From the NCBI GenBank assembly GCA_009840225.1, contig VXOE01000393.1:1-34437 (forward strand): a stretch of DNA of 34,437 nucleotides. Reading direction: 5' to 3'. The notes under the pieces were generated by a model. The model searched no databases and was not told the DNA's origin. It saw only the letters and a program-made list of their open reading frames with translations. Position numbers and translations under genes: made by a program. Below, in pieces: positions 1-7,775 of this stretch. Position 1 is the stretch's first letter. Each line of letters begins with the position of its first letter. Source of the DNA: Caldilineaceae bacterium SB0662_bin_25. Its GTDB lineage: Bacteria > Chloroflexota > Anaerolineae > Caldilineales > Caldilineaceae.

Positions 1-266
1 CCTACTGCCTACCCGACCGGGTGTCGATATTCGTAACAGGTGCCTAATCGAAGGTGTCTAGCCCGACCACGTCCCGCCCGTCCCATCAGGTCCCTTTACG
101 TGCCGGCCTTGTTCCTGCCCTCACACCCTCCCCAACTGACGGACACCACCGTACAGCCGGGCCTGCCGCCTGCACTGCGTCTCTCTCAGAGCCAGTAAAC
201 ACTTTCAGCCACCGCTGGCACTGTTTCCCCGCCAGACTGTTCCCACCCCAAATCTGGGATGCACCC
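1..266. repeat. Dispersed repeat element, copy A (right part)
   Basis: This stretch aligns without gaps to 25741-26006. I count about 40 mismatches in 266 positions by eye, or about 85% identity. The last 26 bases are identical and end in the inverted terminus GGGATGCACCC. The left part of the element lies outside the window. No convincing gene lies inside. A minus-strand frame (the 70-aa ORF at 86..298) is partly shared with copy B, but codon-level constraint cannot be judged by eye. Confidence 0.85.
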
Positions 267-481
267 TCGAGCACCCGCAAAACTGGACTGACAGACAACT
301 CTGCTGGTAGGATGACTTCCCTTGCACTTGGTCGCAGCCCTGGCGAAGCCGTGCTTCAGCCGGGCAGCGACTTGAGTTGTACGGGGCCGGAAATGCAGGT
401 GGCTGTTCCTTTACTGTGCGCTCAGACGCCGCCGCGCCGGCGCGGATCTGCCGCGATCGCGAACTGAAGGAGCAACAGAAT
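267..481. other. Leader region between repeat copy A and the sugar dehydrogenase gene
   Basis: About 215 bp with no credible coding frame. The ORF-track frame starting at 377 runs into the dehydrogenase gene, but its first 35 codons show no protein character and it has no ribosome binding site. A GAAGGAG-type site sits just before the ATG at 482. I could not identify a clear promoter. Confidence 0.5.
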
Positions 482-1786
482 ATGAAGATCAAAGCCTTCT
501 GGAGAGTCTGCGCACTGATCGGCGCACTCCTGTTCGCCGCATGTGCCCCAAGCGAACCGCCAAGTACCCAGCAACCGGGTGCGAACGCCGCGGCCGCGCC
601 TTCCCCCACAACCGCGCCGGCACACACGCCTGCCTCGTCCCCGGCAACCGCCGCAGAAACCAGCACGCCTGCCCCCGAGCCCCAATCCCAGCAATGGCCG
701 GCTTGGCCGGCCATCACTCTGGTCGAAACAATGTCCGGCCTGAGGAATCCTGTTGACCTCGCCCACGCCAAAGATGGTTCCGGACGCATCTATGTGGTCG
801 AGCAGATAGGCCTGGTCCAGGCATTTGAAGACGGTGTCATCGGCCAGTCCCCGTTCATGGACATCCGCGACCGTGTCAGCTGCTGCGGCGAGAGAGGACT
901 GCTTGGCCTCGCCTTCCCCGCCGACTTTTCCAGCAGCCGGACCCTGTACGTCAACTACACCACCACCGACCCCGGCGGTCTCCATACCCGCGTCTCCCGC
1001 TTCCGTCTCTATCCTGACGTCCACCAGGTCGATCCCGATTCCGAAGAGATCCTTCTCCAGTTCCACCAGCCTTGGCGCAATCACAACGGCGGCCAAGTTG
1101 CGTTCGGCCCCGACGGCTACCTCTGGATCGGGACCGGTGACGGCGGCAGCGCCGCCGATCCCCAGGACAACGGGCAAAAGGGCCAGACTCTGCTCGGCAA
1201 ACTCCTCCGTATCGACGTCTCCGCCGCCGCAGAAGCCCCTTACGCCATCCCTCCCGACAATCCTTTCATCGGCAATGACGACTTTTTCGACGAGATCTGG
1301 GCCTACGGTCTGCGCAACCCCTGGCGCTTCTCATTCGACCGCGAAACCGGTGACCTCTACATCGCCGACGTCGGCCAGAACGCCTGGGAAGAGGTGAACT
1401 TCCAGCCAGCAGACAGCCCAGGCGGCGAAAACTACGGCTGGCGCATCATGGAAGGTAATCACTGCTTCAATCCCTCTTCCGGCTGTCCCACCGCCGGTCT
1501 GACCTTGCCGGTGGTCGAGTACGACCGCATCAGCGGGCTTTCAATTACCGGCGGCTACGTCTACAGAGGGCAGGACCACCCCGCCCTGCAGGGCATCTAC
1601 TTTTATGCGGACTATGTCACCGGCAATATCTGGGGTCTTAAGCAGGTGAACGGCGTATGGGAGTCCGAGCTGCTCCTGGACAGCCCCTACAATGTCAGCA
1701 GCTTCGGCGAAGATGAGGCCGGCAATCTCTATCTCCTCCATTACAGCGGCACAATCTTTCAGGTTCAGGCTGCTGGCCGGAACTGA
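482..1786 (+). CDS. PQQ-dependent sugar dehydrogenase, lipoprotein
   Basis: A 434-aa exported protein of the soluble glucose/aldose sugar dehydrogenase family (GSDH, YliI-like six-bladed beta-propeller). Family members oxidise aldoses using pyrroloquinoline quinone. The ATG at 482 is chosen over the track start at 377 because a GAAGGAG site precedes it and it opens a lipoprotein signal peptide with lipobox LFAAC (Cys21). A Pro/Ala/Thr-rich linker of about 50 residues follows, typical of surface lipoproteins. Family motifs visible are NHNGGQVAFGPDGYLWIGTG, the GLRNPWRFSFD blade motif, and DVGQNAWEE near the active site. The His in NHNGG probably corresponds to the catalytic base. No PQQ biosynthesis genes are visible here, so the cofactor would have to come from elsewhere. 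Some members of this superfamily have lost PQQ binding, so the substrate is open. Confidence 0.85.
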   Translation: MKIKAFWRVCALIGALLFAACAPSEPPSTQQPGANAAAAPSPTTAPAHTPASSPATAAETSTPAPEPQSQQWPAWPAITLVETMSGLRNPVDLAHAKDGSGRIYVVEQIGLVQAFEDGVIGQSPFMDIRDRVSCCGERGLLGLAFPADFSSSRTLYVNYTTTDPGGLHTRVSRFRLYPDVHQVDPDSEEILLQFHQPWRNHNGGQVAFGPDGYLWIGTGDGGSAADPQDNGQKGQTLLGKLLRIDVSAAAEAPYAIPPDNPFIGNDDFFDEIWAYGLRNPWRFSFDRETGDLYIADVGQNAWEEVNFQPADSPGGENYGWRIMEGNHCFNPSSGCPTAGLTLPVVEYDRISGLSITGGYVYRGQDHPALQGIYFYADYVTGNIWGLKQVNGVWESELLLDSPYNVSSFGEDEAGNLYLLHYSGTIFQVQAAGRN

Positions 1787-1880
1787 AGCAATTCCGTTGA
1801 AGATGCGACCGCAAGCGCGCCGCCAATGAAGCGCACTTAAGTATCTCTACTGCACGACAGCACCACCGAGAGGACCTGCC

Positions 1881-3035
1881 ATGGATTTCGACCTGATTAT
1901 CATCGGCGGTGGTATCGTCGGAGCGGCCGCAGCCTACCGCGCCGGCCAGCTTGGCGCCCGTACCCTACTCTGCGACCGGCGTGACGCAGGCCGCGCCACC
2001 GACGCCGGCGCCGGCATCCTCGCCCCCGAGAGCGGTACCCGCTACGGCCGACTCTGGTACGACTTCGCTCTCGATGCGGTCGACTACTATTCCGTGCTGA
2101 TCGAAAATCTGACCGCCGACGGCGTACCCGCCGCAGAACTTTCTCAGGCATACAGCCGCTGTTCCATGTTGACTGTTGCTCTTGATGAAAGCGAAGCGGC
2201 CGACCTGGCTGAGATGGAGCAGGTAATCTACGCCCGTCAAGAGGAACGTCGCCCACCCCCCGCGGAGCGTATTCAACGCATCTCTTCCGCCGAGGCACGT
2301 GACGCCTACTACCCTCTGCTGGCCGACGTCAGCGCGGTCCTGCTCCAACCGGTCACCCGCCGAGTCGACGGCCGTCTCTTGAACGCAGCTCTCGAGCACG
2401 GCCTCCGCAGCCGCGGCGTCCACACCGTTGAAGCCGACGTGGCGGCTCTGTTACTCGAAGACGGCCAATTGATCGGTGTCCGCACTGTTTCAGGGGATGA
2501 ATTCACGGCTGGCGCGGTACTCATTGCAGGTGGCGCCTGGTCAGAAGCCTTCGGCAGCCAGCTCGACGTCCAAATTCCCGTTGCCCCCCAGCGCGGGCAG
2601 ATCATCCACCTGCGTCTTCCCGAACAGGACAGCGGCGCCTGGTCGATCGTGAGAGGATTCAGCGGCCACTATCAGGTGCCCTGGCCCGGTGGTCGCGTCG
2701 CTGTCGGCGCCACCCGCGAGACCGGCAGCGGCTTCGCTCCCCACGCCACTGTTGCCGGCATCCAGGAAGTGCTGCATGAAGCCCTGCGCCTCGCCCCCGG
2801 CCTGCACAACGCCGCCATCCACGAAATCCGCGTCGGCCTGCGTCCCTACACCACCGATCACCTGCCGCTTCTTGGCTCCATTCCCGGCGCGAAAGGTGTA
2901 TACCTTGCAACCGGCCACGGGCCCACCGGTCTCACCCTCGGCCCATTCAGTGCAAAGCTGGTGGTCGAGCAAGCCCTCGATCAACCGGTTGCCTGGGACC
3001 TGGCGCCCTTCTCTACGACCCGCTCCATTCGCTGA
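1881..3035 (+). CDS. FAD-dependent oxidoreductase (DAO family, glycine oxidase ThiO-like)
   Basis: A 384-aa protein of the D-amino-acid-oxidase-like flavoprotein family. The N-terminus carries a dinucleotide-binding fold, IIIGGGIVGAAAAYRAGQ, followed by the acidic end of the second strand. A GILAPES segment resembles ThiO glycine oxidases, and the C-terminal GLRPYTTDHLPLLG and ATGHGPTGLTLGP motifs close the FAD site. ThiO makes the glycine imine for thiazole synthesis, but no thiamin genes are adjacent, so the substrate is unresolved (glycine, sarcosine, or another amino acid or amine). GAGAGG precedes the ATG. The gene lies 94 bp after the sugar dehydrogenase on the same strand. The broad family is secure; the glycine oxidase assignment is tentative. 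Confidence 0.82.
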   Translation: MDFDLIIIGGGIVGAAAAYRAGQLGARTLLCDRRDAGRATDAGAGILAPESGTRYGRLWYDFALDAVDYYSVLIENLTADGVPAAELSQAYSRCSMLTVALDESEAADLAEMEQVIYARQEERRPPPAERIQRISSAEARDAYYPLLADVSAVLLQPVTRRVDGRLLNAALEHGLRSRGVHTVEADVAALLLEDGQLIGVRTVSGDEFTAGAVLIAGGAWSEAFGSQLDVQIPVAPQRGQIIHLRLPEQDSGAWSIVRGFSGHYQVPWPGGRVAVGATRETGSGFAPHATVAGIQEVLHEALRLAPGLHNAAIHEIRVGLRPYTTDHLPLLGSIPGAKGVYLATGHGPTGLTLGPFSAKLVVEQALDQPVAWDLAPFSTTRSIR

Positions 3036-3165
3036 GTCGAAGTCAACTCCTGTTCGCAGCCGGCCCCCGGCCCGAAACTGTCGTGCAACCCCTGCCATGC
3101 GATCCGCTGGCTGCTGACTCCGGCTATCCCAAACACCTGAAGACAGGCATACTCGTGGTATACTC

Positions 3166-3903
3166 ATGACCATGATGGCGACAACGGAATCAATGAACGC
3201 TCAGCCGTTGACAACTGAGCAACTGGAGCAGGCCAAACAATATATCCTGAAAAGTCTGCCGCAGATACTGGAGCAATCACCCGAATTTGTTGTTTTTGTT
3301 GAAGGGGTGGTCGCCGACAAGTTTCCGCGACGAGACGAGTTTGCGCGTCTCCTCGATCAAGTGGAGGCGCACCGACGGGAAACTCAGCAATTCCAGAGAG
3401 AAACTGGCGAACGCTTCGACAAAGTCGACGAGCGGCTCGACAAGATGGATGATCGCTTCAATAAGGTCGACGAGCGCTTCGACAAGATGGACAATCGCTT
3501 CGACAAGATGGACAATCGCTTCGACTCCTTGGAACTGACTCTAGCCCGCCTTGGCTCACGCTGGGGAATCCATAGCGAAGATCTCTTCCGCAAAACCATG
3601 AAATCCGTGCTCGAAGAATCCTTCGAAGCCACGGTGGAAGAGAAGAATATCCAGGGGGAGCAGTTTGACCTCGTCGTCATGCAGAACGGCGACCACATCC
3701 TGATCGAAATAGCCGCTAGTGTCCGGCGCAATATCCTGGAGCGACTGGACCGCAAGAAGGCTCTCTATATTTCCGAAGTGGGGATAGTGCCGGCGCGGAT
3801 CATCCTGGCCGTCGGCACGATAAACAGTCGTTCCGCTCAGATCATTCGCGACGCCGGATTCGAAGTCGTTGAGCCTGACGATGACTTCTATGGCGAAGAG
3901 TAA
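3166..3903 (+). CDS. Coiled-coil protein with a degenerate PD-(D/E)XK-like C-terminal domain (DUF3782-like)
   Basis: A 245-aa protein in three parts. There is a helical N-terminus (1-60), then a long coiled coil (about 65-125) containing five exact-register heptads of the type RFDKMDN, then an alpha/beta domain (about 130-240). The C-terminal domain has the layout of restriction-endonuclease-like folds: an acidic residue in FDLVV (D168), a turn with NGD, then a strand HILIEIAAS. The position where a catalytic lysine is expected (E181-x-K) is alanine. Similar coiled-coil plus PD-(D/E)XK proteins (DUF3782 and relatives) are common in archaea, cyanobacteria and Chloroflexi, with no settled function. 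A TATACT hexamer sits right before the first ATG, so translation might begin at Met4 or Met10 instead. It could be a structural or DNA-binding relic of a nuclease. Confidence 0.75.
   Translation: MTMMATTESMNAQPLTTEQLEQAKQYILKSLPQILEQSPEFVVFVEGVVADKFPRRDEFARLLDQVEAHRRETQQFQRETGERFDKVDERLDKMDDRFNKVDERFDKMDNRFDKMDNRFDSLELTLARLGSRWGIHSEDLFRKTMKSVLEESFEATVEEKNIQGEQFDLVVMQNGDHILIEIAASVRRNILERLDRKKALYISEVGIVPARIILAVGTINSRSAQIIRDAGFEVVEPDDDFYGEE
3418..3522 (+). repeat. Five tandem 21-bp units encoding coiled-coil heptads
   Basis: Five in-register 21-bp units of the type GACAAGATGGACAATCGCTTC. The last two (3481-3501 and 3502-3522) are identical and the first three diverged. Each encodes one heptad (D-K-M/V-D-x-R-F/L). 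The identical pair suggests recent slippage duplication, so heptad number may vary between strains. Confidence 0.9.
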
Positions 3904-3929
3904 ACGCGTCCGGTGCCGGTGCGTTCTTT
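3904..3929 (+). terminator. Possible intrinsic terminator after the coiled-coil gene
   Basis: Directly after the stop codon, ACGC and GCGT enclose CCGG-TG-CCGG, giving an interrupted GC-rich hairpin followed by TTCTTT. The inner loop is tight and the U-tract is short, so this is a weak call. The rest of 3930-4149 shows nothing I recognise. Confidence 0.3.
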
Positions 3930-4149
3930 CCCGCACATGGCAGCGAGCGCAATGCAACTGCATCGCTGGACCTTAATGGTGATTTTCGGCTGGATTGATA
4001 CCGGCCCTGTTCTGCACATCCCAACCTTGATGCCTCACCCATAACCTCAAGGATACGCTATTCCTGGCTTCAACAAGCAAACAGTCCTGATCCCGACTGT
4101 GTTGCTCTAAATCAATATCGACCCACGACTATCTCCCGGTCACACCTGT

Positions 4150-4929
4150 ATGCAACTGTCAACTGTAGACAATATTCCCCCTGCCATTGATTCTTCTCAC
4201 GGCGAACGACCTGACCAACACGATCAGGCAACCCCTTCCCGCACAGCCTACACAATCAAAGAAATGCCGGCAGATCTTCGCCCCAGAGAAAGGCTGGAGT
4301 ATGTCGGCGCCGGCGCCCTCAGCGCTGCTGAACTCCTCGCGATTCTGCTGCGTACCGGCGGCAAGGGCGAGAACGTCATCCGCCAGTCCGAGCGGCTGCT
4401 GACCGAGTTCAATGGTCTGCCCGGCCTCGCACGCGCCAGCTTTGAGGAGCTGACAAAGGCCCACGGCGTCGGCAAGGCCAAGGTCACCCAGATCAAAGCC
4501 GCCCTCGAACTGGGACGCAGACTTCTGCTCGCCGCCCCCCAGGAGCGGGCCAGGATCCAGAGCCCCACCGATGTCGCCAATCTGCTGATGCTGGAAATGG
4601 GAATGCTCGAGAGGGAACAGGTGCGGGTCGTTCTCCTGGACACCAAGAATCATGTCCAGCGTACACCCGTTGTCTATTCCGGCAGCCTCAACGCCGCCGT
4701 AATTCGTATAGGTGAAATCTTCACGGAGGCCGTGCGCGCCAACAGCGCTTCACTCATCGTCGTCCACAACCATCCCAGCGGGGATCCAACGCCCAGCCCC
4801 GAAGACGTGCAGGTGACAAAACAGATCGTCGCCGCCGGCAAGCTCCTGCAGATCGATGTTCTCGATCATCTGATCATTACCCGCGACAAATATGTCAGTT
4901 TGAAGGAAAGAAGGTTGGGGTTCGACTAA
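4150..4929 (+). CDS. radC: RadC family JAMM/MPN protein
   Basis: A 259-aa RadC family protein. It has the N-terminal [15 protein letters not shown] signature (about 35-49), a helix-hairpin-helix stretch [11 protein letters not shown] (105-115), and the complete metal-binding JAMM motif: upstream Glu in GEIFTEA, then [14 protein letters not shown] (His206, His208, Asp219). The family was named for DNA repair, but its real role in chromosomes is unsettled; it behaves as a putative metalloprotease or nuclease. The start is uncertain. The ATG at 4150 gives a polar 34-residue leader and has no clear Shine-Dalgarno, and no other ATG lies between it and the first conserved residues. Its stop is only 15 bp from the convergent stop of the NERD-like gene. 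Confidence 0.93.
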   Translation: MQLSTVDNIPPAIDSSHGERPDQHDQATPSRTAYTIKEMPADLRPRERLEYVGAGALSAAELLAILLRTGGKGENVIRQSERLLTEFNGLPGLARASFEELTKAHGVGKAKVTQIKAALELGRRLLLAAPQERARIQSPTDVANLLMLEMGMLEREQVRVVLLDTKNHVQRTPVVYSGSLNAAVIRIGEIFTEAVRANSASLIVVHNHPSGDPTPSPEDVQVTKQIVAAGKLLQIDVLDHLIITRDKYVSLKERRLGFD

Positions 4930-4944
4930 AGCCAGGCGTCGCCG

Positions 4945-5742
4945 CTACGCCAGCGCGCTGACACTGAGAAGGTAATCGGTCACCGCGCGCACGTCGCCGG
5001 CATTCAACTGCTGCTCTTTCTTCGTGCGCACGTACTTCTTCAACTGATCCACCCGCAGCACCGGCATCGAGGGGTTCTCAAGCTCCAACTGCATCGCCGG
5101 ATTGATGAAGACCGCCGCGCTCTCGATCGGAATGTCGGCAGCGTTTACCGCCAATTCACCGCTGGACTCTCCCTCTTGAAGCAGCTCTCGGACTTTCCGT
5201 TCGGTCTCCTCGATCTCACGCGTGGGGTTGCCCAGCCCCTCCCGGTTGAGAAACGTGAGCAATCGGCCCAGGCTGAACCGTTCCCGCCATCTGTCCCCGT
5301 ATACCGTCACCGTCCCTTTGTCGCTGCGCACAAGAAACACACGTACACCGGAAGGCCCGACCAATATGTAAGGCACCTCATCCAGACCCCACAGAAAGAG
5401 GGCATACTTGTCGTCAAAACCTTTCAGCCCGTTCTCGACAAGCTCATCTGGCCGCGCGACCTTCTTGCTGCCCGGCCAGCGGCGGGGAGCGAATCGGTTA
5501 ATATAATAGCTCCCCACATTCGAGGCGATAAATCCCACCGCCAGCGCGCCAAAGCTGACTACCGTCCAGTATCGCTGTATAAAGCCGGTCAGAGCGTTCG
5601 CGGCCGGTTCGTCCGGCGGAAACCAGTTCGGCGTGAAACTTGCAAGAAGCCCCACAAACAGGATCGCCAGACCCCCCAGGGCAATACGACGCCCCCGCTG
5701 CTCTCTCGCCTTTATCGCCGGTAAATTTCGGTATACTTTCAT
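4945..5742 (-). CDS. Membrane protein with degenerate NERD-like domain
   Basis: A 265-aa protein with a basic N-terminus, two membrane segments (about 20-36 and 59-76), and a cytoplasmic domain. The segment YILVGPSGVRVFLVRSDKG (125-143), followed by GTVTVYGDRW, matches the core layout of the NERD (nuclease-related) domain, where the usual pattern is I-D-H-hydrophobic-VGP-x-GV-hydrophobic-E-x-K. Here the Asp/His and Glu-x-Lys positions are replaced, so nuclease chemistry looks lost. The C-terminal 100 residues are charged and helical. The gene begins 29 bp after the plsX stop on the same strand, so the two are probably cotranscribed. Its role is unknown. The NERD link is by pattern only; a novel membrane domain is the alternative. 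Confidence 0.7.
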   Translation of the reverse strand: MKVYRNLPAIKAREQRGRRIALGGLAILFVGLLASFTPNWFPPDEPAANALTGFIQRYWTVVSFGALAVGFIASNVGSYYINRFAPRRWPGSKKVARPDELVENGLKGFDDKYALFLWGLDEVPYILVGPSGVRVFLVRSDKGTVTVYGDRWRERFSLGRLLTFLNREGLGNPTREIEETERKVRELLQEGESSGELAVNAADIPIESAAVFINPAMQLELENPSMPVLRVDQLKKYVRTKKEQQLNAGDVRAVTDYLLSVSALA

Positions 5743-5771
5743 GGAACTGGATTCTTCAATGAGTGGGCAGA

Positions 5772-6800
5772 CTACCGCTGGAGTTCGACTACCTCTTCCT
5801 GGCTGTCGATTACTTCACTGACGCCCGACTGTATCTCCTCAACCAGTCGCGAATCGATCAACTGCTTCGCATTGCGTATCGTGTGGCGGATGGCGTTGGC
5901 GTTGCTTCTGCCGTGGCCGACGACCATCAGATTGGACAGACCCAGCAGCACCGCCCCGCCAAACTCGCTGTCATCAAGCCTTCGCGCCATCCTGCGCAGC
6001 GCCGACCGTACCAGCAGACCGCCAATACTGCTGATCGGCCCGGCCGTGATCTCATCCAATAGCACACCCTGAAGCAACTTGACAATTCCCTCCGCACCCT
6101 TCATGAAAACATTGCCCGTAAACCCGTCCGTGACAACCACATCCGCAATGCCGCTGGTCACGTCCCGCGCCTCGATGTTCCCCATGAACCGGATGCCGGG
6201 CGTCTCCTCCAGCAATGCGGTCGCCTCCAGGACAAGCTGATTGCCCTTGCCTTCCTCTTCACCATTGCTCAGAATGCGAACGCTCGGATTTCGCACGCCC
6301 ATGATGCGCCGTGAATATACGCTGCCCATCACGCCGAACTGCTGCAGCTGCTCCGGCTTGACGTCCGTATTCGCCCCAACATCCAAAATCAGACAGAAAC
6401 CCTTCAAAGTGGGAAAAGGAACGATCAACGCCGGACGCAGAATGCTCTGCATCCGCCCAAAGTGCAGAATACCCGCAGCCAGCGCGCCGCCTGTGTTGCC
6501 CGCCGTAACAAAGGCATCCGCCTTGCCTTCCTTTACCAGCTGGCAGGCCACCACCATCGAGCTGTTCTTTTTGGTGCGTACCGCCTTCACCGGCTTGTCA
6601 GACATTTCGATCACTTCATAGGCAGGCACGATCGGCAGGTCCAGCCGGTGCGTCGGATGCCTCGCCAACTCCCGCTCGATAACGTCCGGCCGCCCTACCA
6701 GCGACACAGTCACGTCGTACTGCCGCGCCGCCAATATCGCGCCGGATACAATCTCGTGTGGAGCATTATCTCCGCCCATCACGTCCAGGGCAATATTCAT
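5772..6800 (-). CDS. plsX: Phosphate acyltransferase PlsX
   Basis: A 342-aa full-length PlsX. It converts acyl-ACP plus phosphate into acyl-phosphate, the donor used by PlsY to start phospholipid synthesis. It is a peripheral membrane enzyme. Signatures are [14 protein letters not shown] at the start, [33 protein letters not shown] and [13 protein letters not shown], with a C-terminus in [15 protein letters not shown] strong GGAGGAG ribosome binding site precedes the ATG. The usual fapR/fabD/fabH neighbours are absent. Instead it heads a two-gene unit with the NERD-like membrane protein and is divergent from the KDPG aldolase across 154 bp. Confidence 0.97.
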   Translation of the reverse strand: MNIALDVMGGDNAPHEIVSGAILAARQYDVTVSLVGRPDVIERELARHPTHRLDLPIVPAYEVIEMSDKPVKAVRTKKNSSMVVACQLVKEGKADAFVTAGNTGGALAAGILHFGRMQSILRPALIVPFPTLKGFCLILDVGANTDVKPEQLQQFGVMGSVYSRRIMGVRNPSVRILSNGEEEGKGNQLVLEATALLEETPGIRFMGNIEARDVTSGIADVVVTDGFTGNVFMKGAEGIVKLLQGVLLDEITAGPISSIGGLLVRSALRRMARRLDDSEFGGAVLLGLSNLMVVGHGRSNANAIRHTIRNAKQLIDSRLVEEIQSGVSEVIDSQEEVVELQR

Positions 6801-6954
6801 CCAGATACTCCTCCAATCGGCAATATCATCAATGCTATACTACTATAAGTTCGGAGCTATGGAGAAATCGCCCGAAAAGCAATAGCTGTCAAATTAACTT
6901 CGATTTTCAGGAGACGCGGCAAAACTGCCGCCCTTTTGCTAAGGGAGCGCGAGC

Positions 6955-7614
6955 GTGAAATTGGGAACGGATCAGATGGCGCACAGAGTGCAGGACGACG
7001 GCATCGTCGCTATCGTGCGCGGCGACTTTCCCGCCCAGAAAATCCTCGAAATCGGCGACGCACTCCTGGCCGCCCCCGTTCTCGTCATGGAGGTGACACT
7101 CAACACCCCCGGCGCCCTTGAGCTGATCCGGATGCTGCGCGACCGCTTCGGCGATAACATGCACATCGGGGCCGGCACCGTACGCACTGTAGACCAATTC
7201 GATGCCGCAACTGCCGCCGGCGCACAGTTTACCGTCGCGCCGGGGCTGAATCCCGCCGTCGTCACCCAGGCCCGCAAGGCCGATATCCTGCACATCCCCG
7301 GCGTCTATACCGCCACCGAAGCCGAAGCCGCCTGCGCAGCCGGCTCCCGCCTCCTCAAACTCTTTCCCGCCAATATCGGTGGCCCTGCCTATCTCAAAGC
7401 CCTGCGTGCCCCGCTCGACGACGTCCAGTTCGTTCCCACCGGTGGCATCGGTCCGGACAACGCCGCCGCCTGGGCCAGTGCTGGAGCCGCCGCTCTTGGG
7501 GTCGGCAGTTCACTCGTCACCGGCCCCCACCAGCCCATGGCCGACCTCATCCAGCGCGCCCGCGCCCTGCGCCAGGCCTGGGAATCCGGCAGCGCCTCTA
7601 CCCGATTCATCTAG
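6955..7614 (+). CDS. eda: KDPG/KHG aldolase (2-dehydro-3-deoxy-phosphogluconate aldolase family)
   Basis: A 219-aa class I aldolase that splits 2-keto-3-deoxy-6-phosphogluconate (or 4-hydroxy-2-oxoglutarate) into pyruvate and an aldehyde. The start is GTG at 6955 with AAGGGAG upstream; Met8 is an alternative. Active-site features are visible: Arg22 in IVRG, Glu46 in VMEVTLNTP, the GAGTV loop, and the Schiff-base Lys135 in LLKLFPAN, with a phosphate-binding GGIGPDN loop. No edd (dehydratase) or sugar-acid kinase is next to it, so whether it serves the Entner-Doudoroff pathway, uronate degradation or hydroxyproline/glyoxylate metabolism cannot be told. It stands alone on its strand, between plsX and nnr. 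Confidence 0.93.
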   Translation: MKLGTDQMAHRVQDDGIVAIVRGDFPAQKILEIGDALLAAPVLVMEVTLNTPGALELIRMLRDRFGDNMHIGAGTVRTVDQFDAATAAGAQFTVAPGLNPAVVTQARKADILHIPGVYTATEAEAACAAGSRLLKLFPANIGGPAYLKALRAPLDDVQFVPTGGIGPDNAAAWASAGAAALGVGSSLVTGPHQPMADLIQRARALRQAWESGSASTRFI

Positions 7615-7654
7615 GGCCCGTTGACATACGTTCACCCCGGCCGTCCCCCCGTAG

Positions 7655-7675
7655 GGGCACCCCTTGTGGGTGCCC
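7655..7675. repeat. Perfect 8-bp-stem hairpin between convergent genes
   Basis: GGGCACCC-CTTGT-GGGTGCCC is a perfect inverted repeat with a 5-nt loop, located between the convergent stops of the aldolase and nnr. There is no T-tract on either side, so classical termination is doubtful. It may be a short palindromic interspersed element. The rest of 7615-7775 has no recognisable gene. Confidence 0.6.
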
Positions 7676-7775
7676 ATTCCCGCACCCCGAAACAAGCAAG
7701 CGCCCCGCGGAAACCCACGAACCGTTCAGCCCAATCCTCCCGACCGGCGCCACCACCCACTACCTGCCCAATTCC

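Noticed and set aside
6842-6892. TTGACA and TATAGT hexamers upstream of plsX on the minus strand
   Set aside because: They are 39 bp apart, too far for one sigma-70 promoter.
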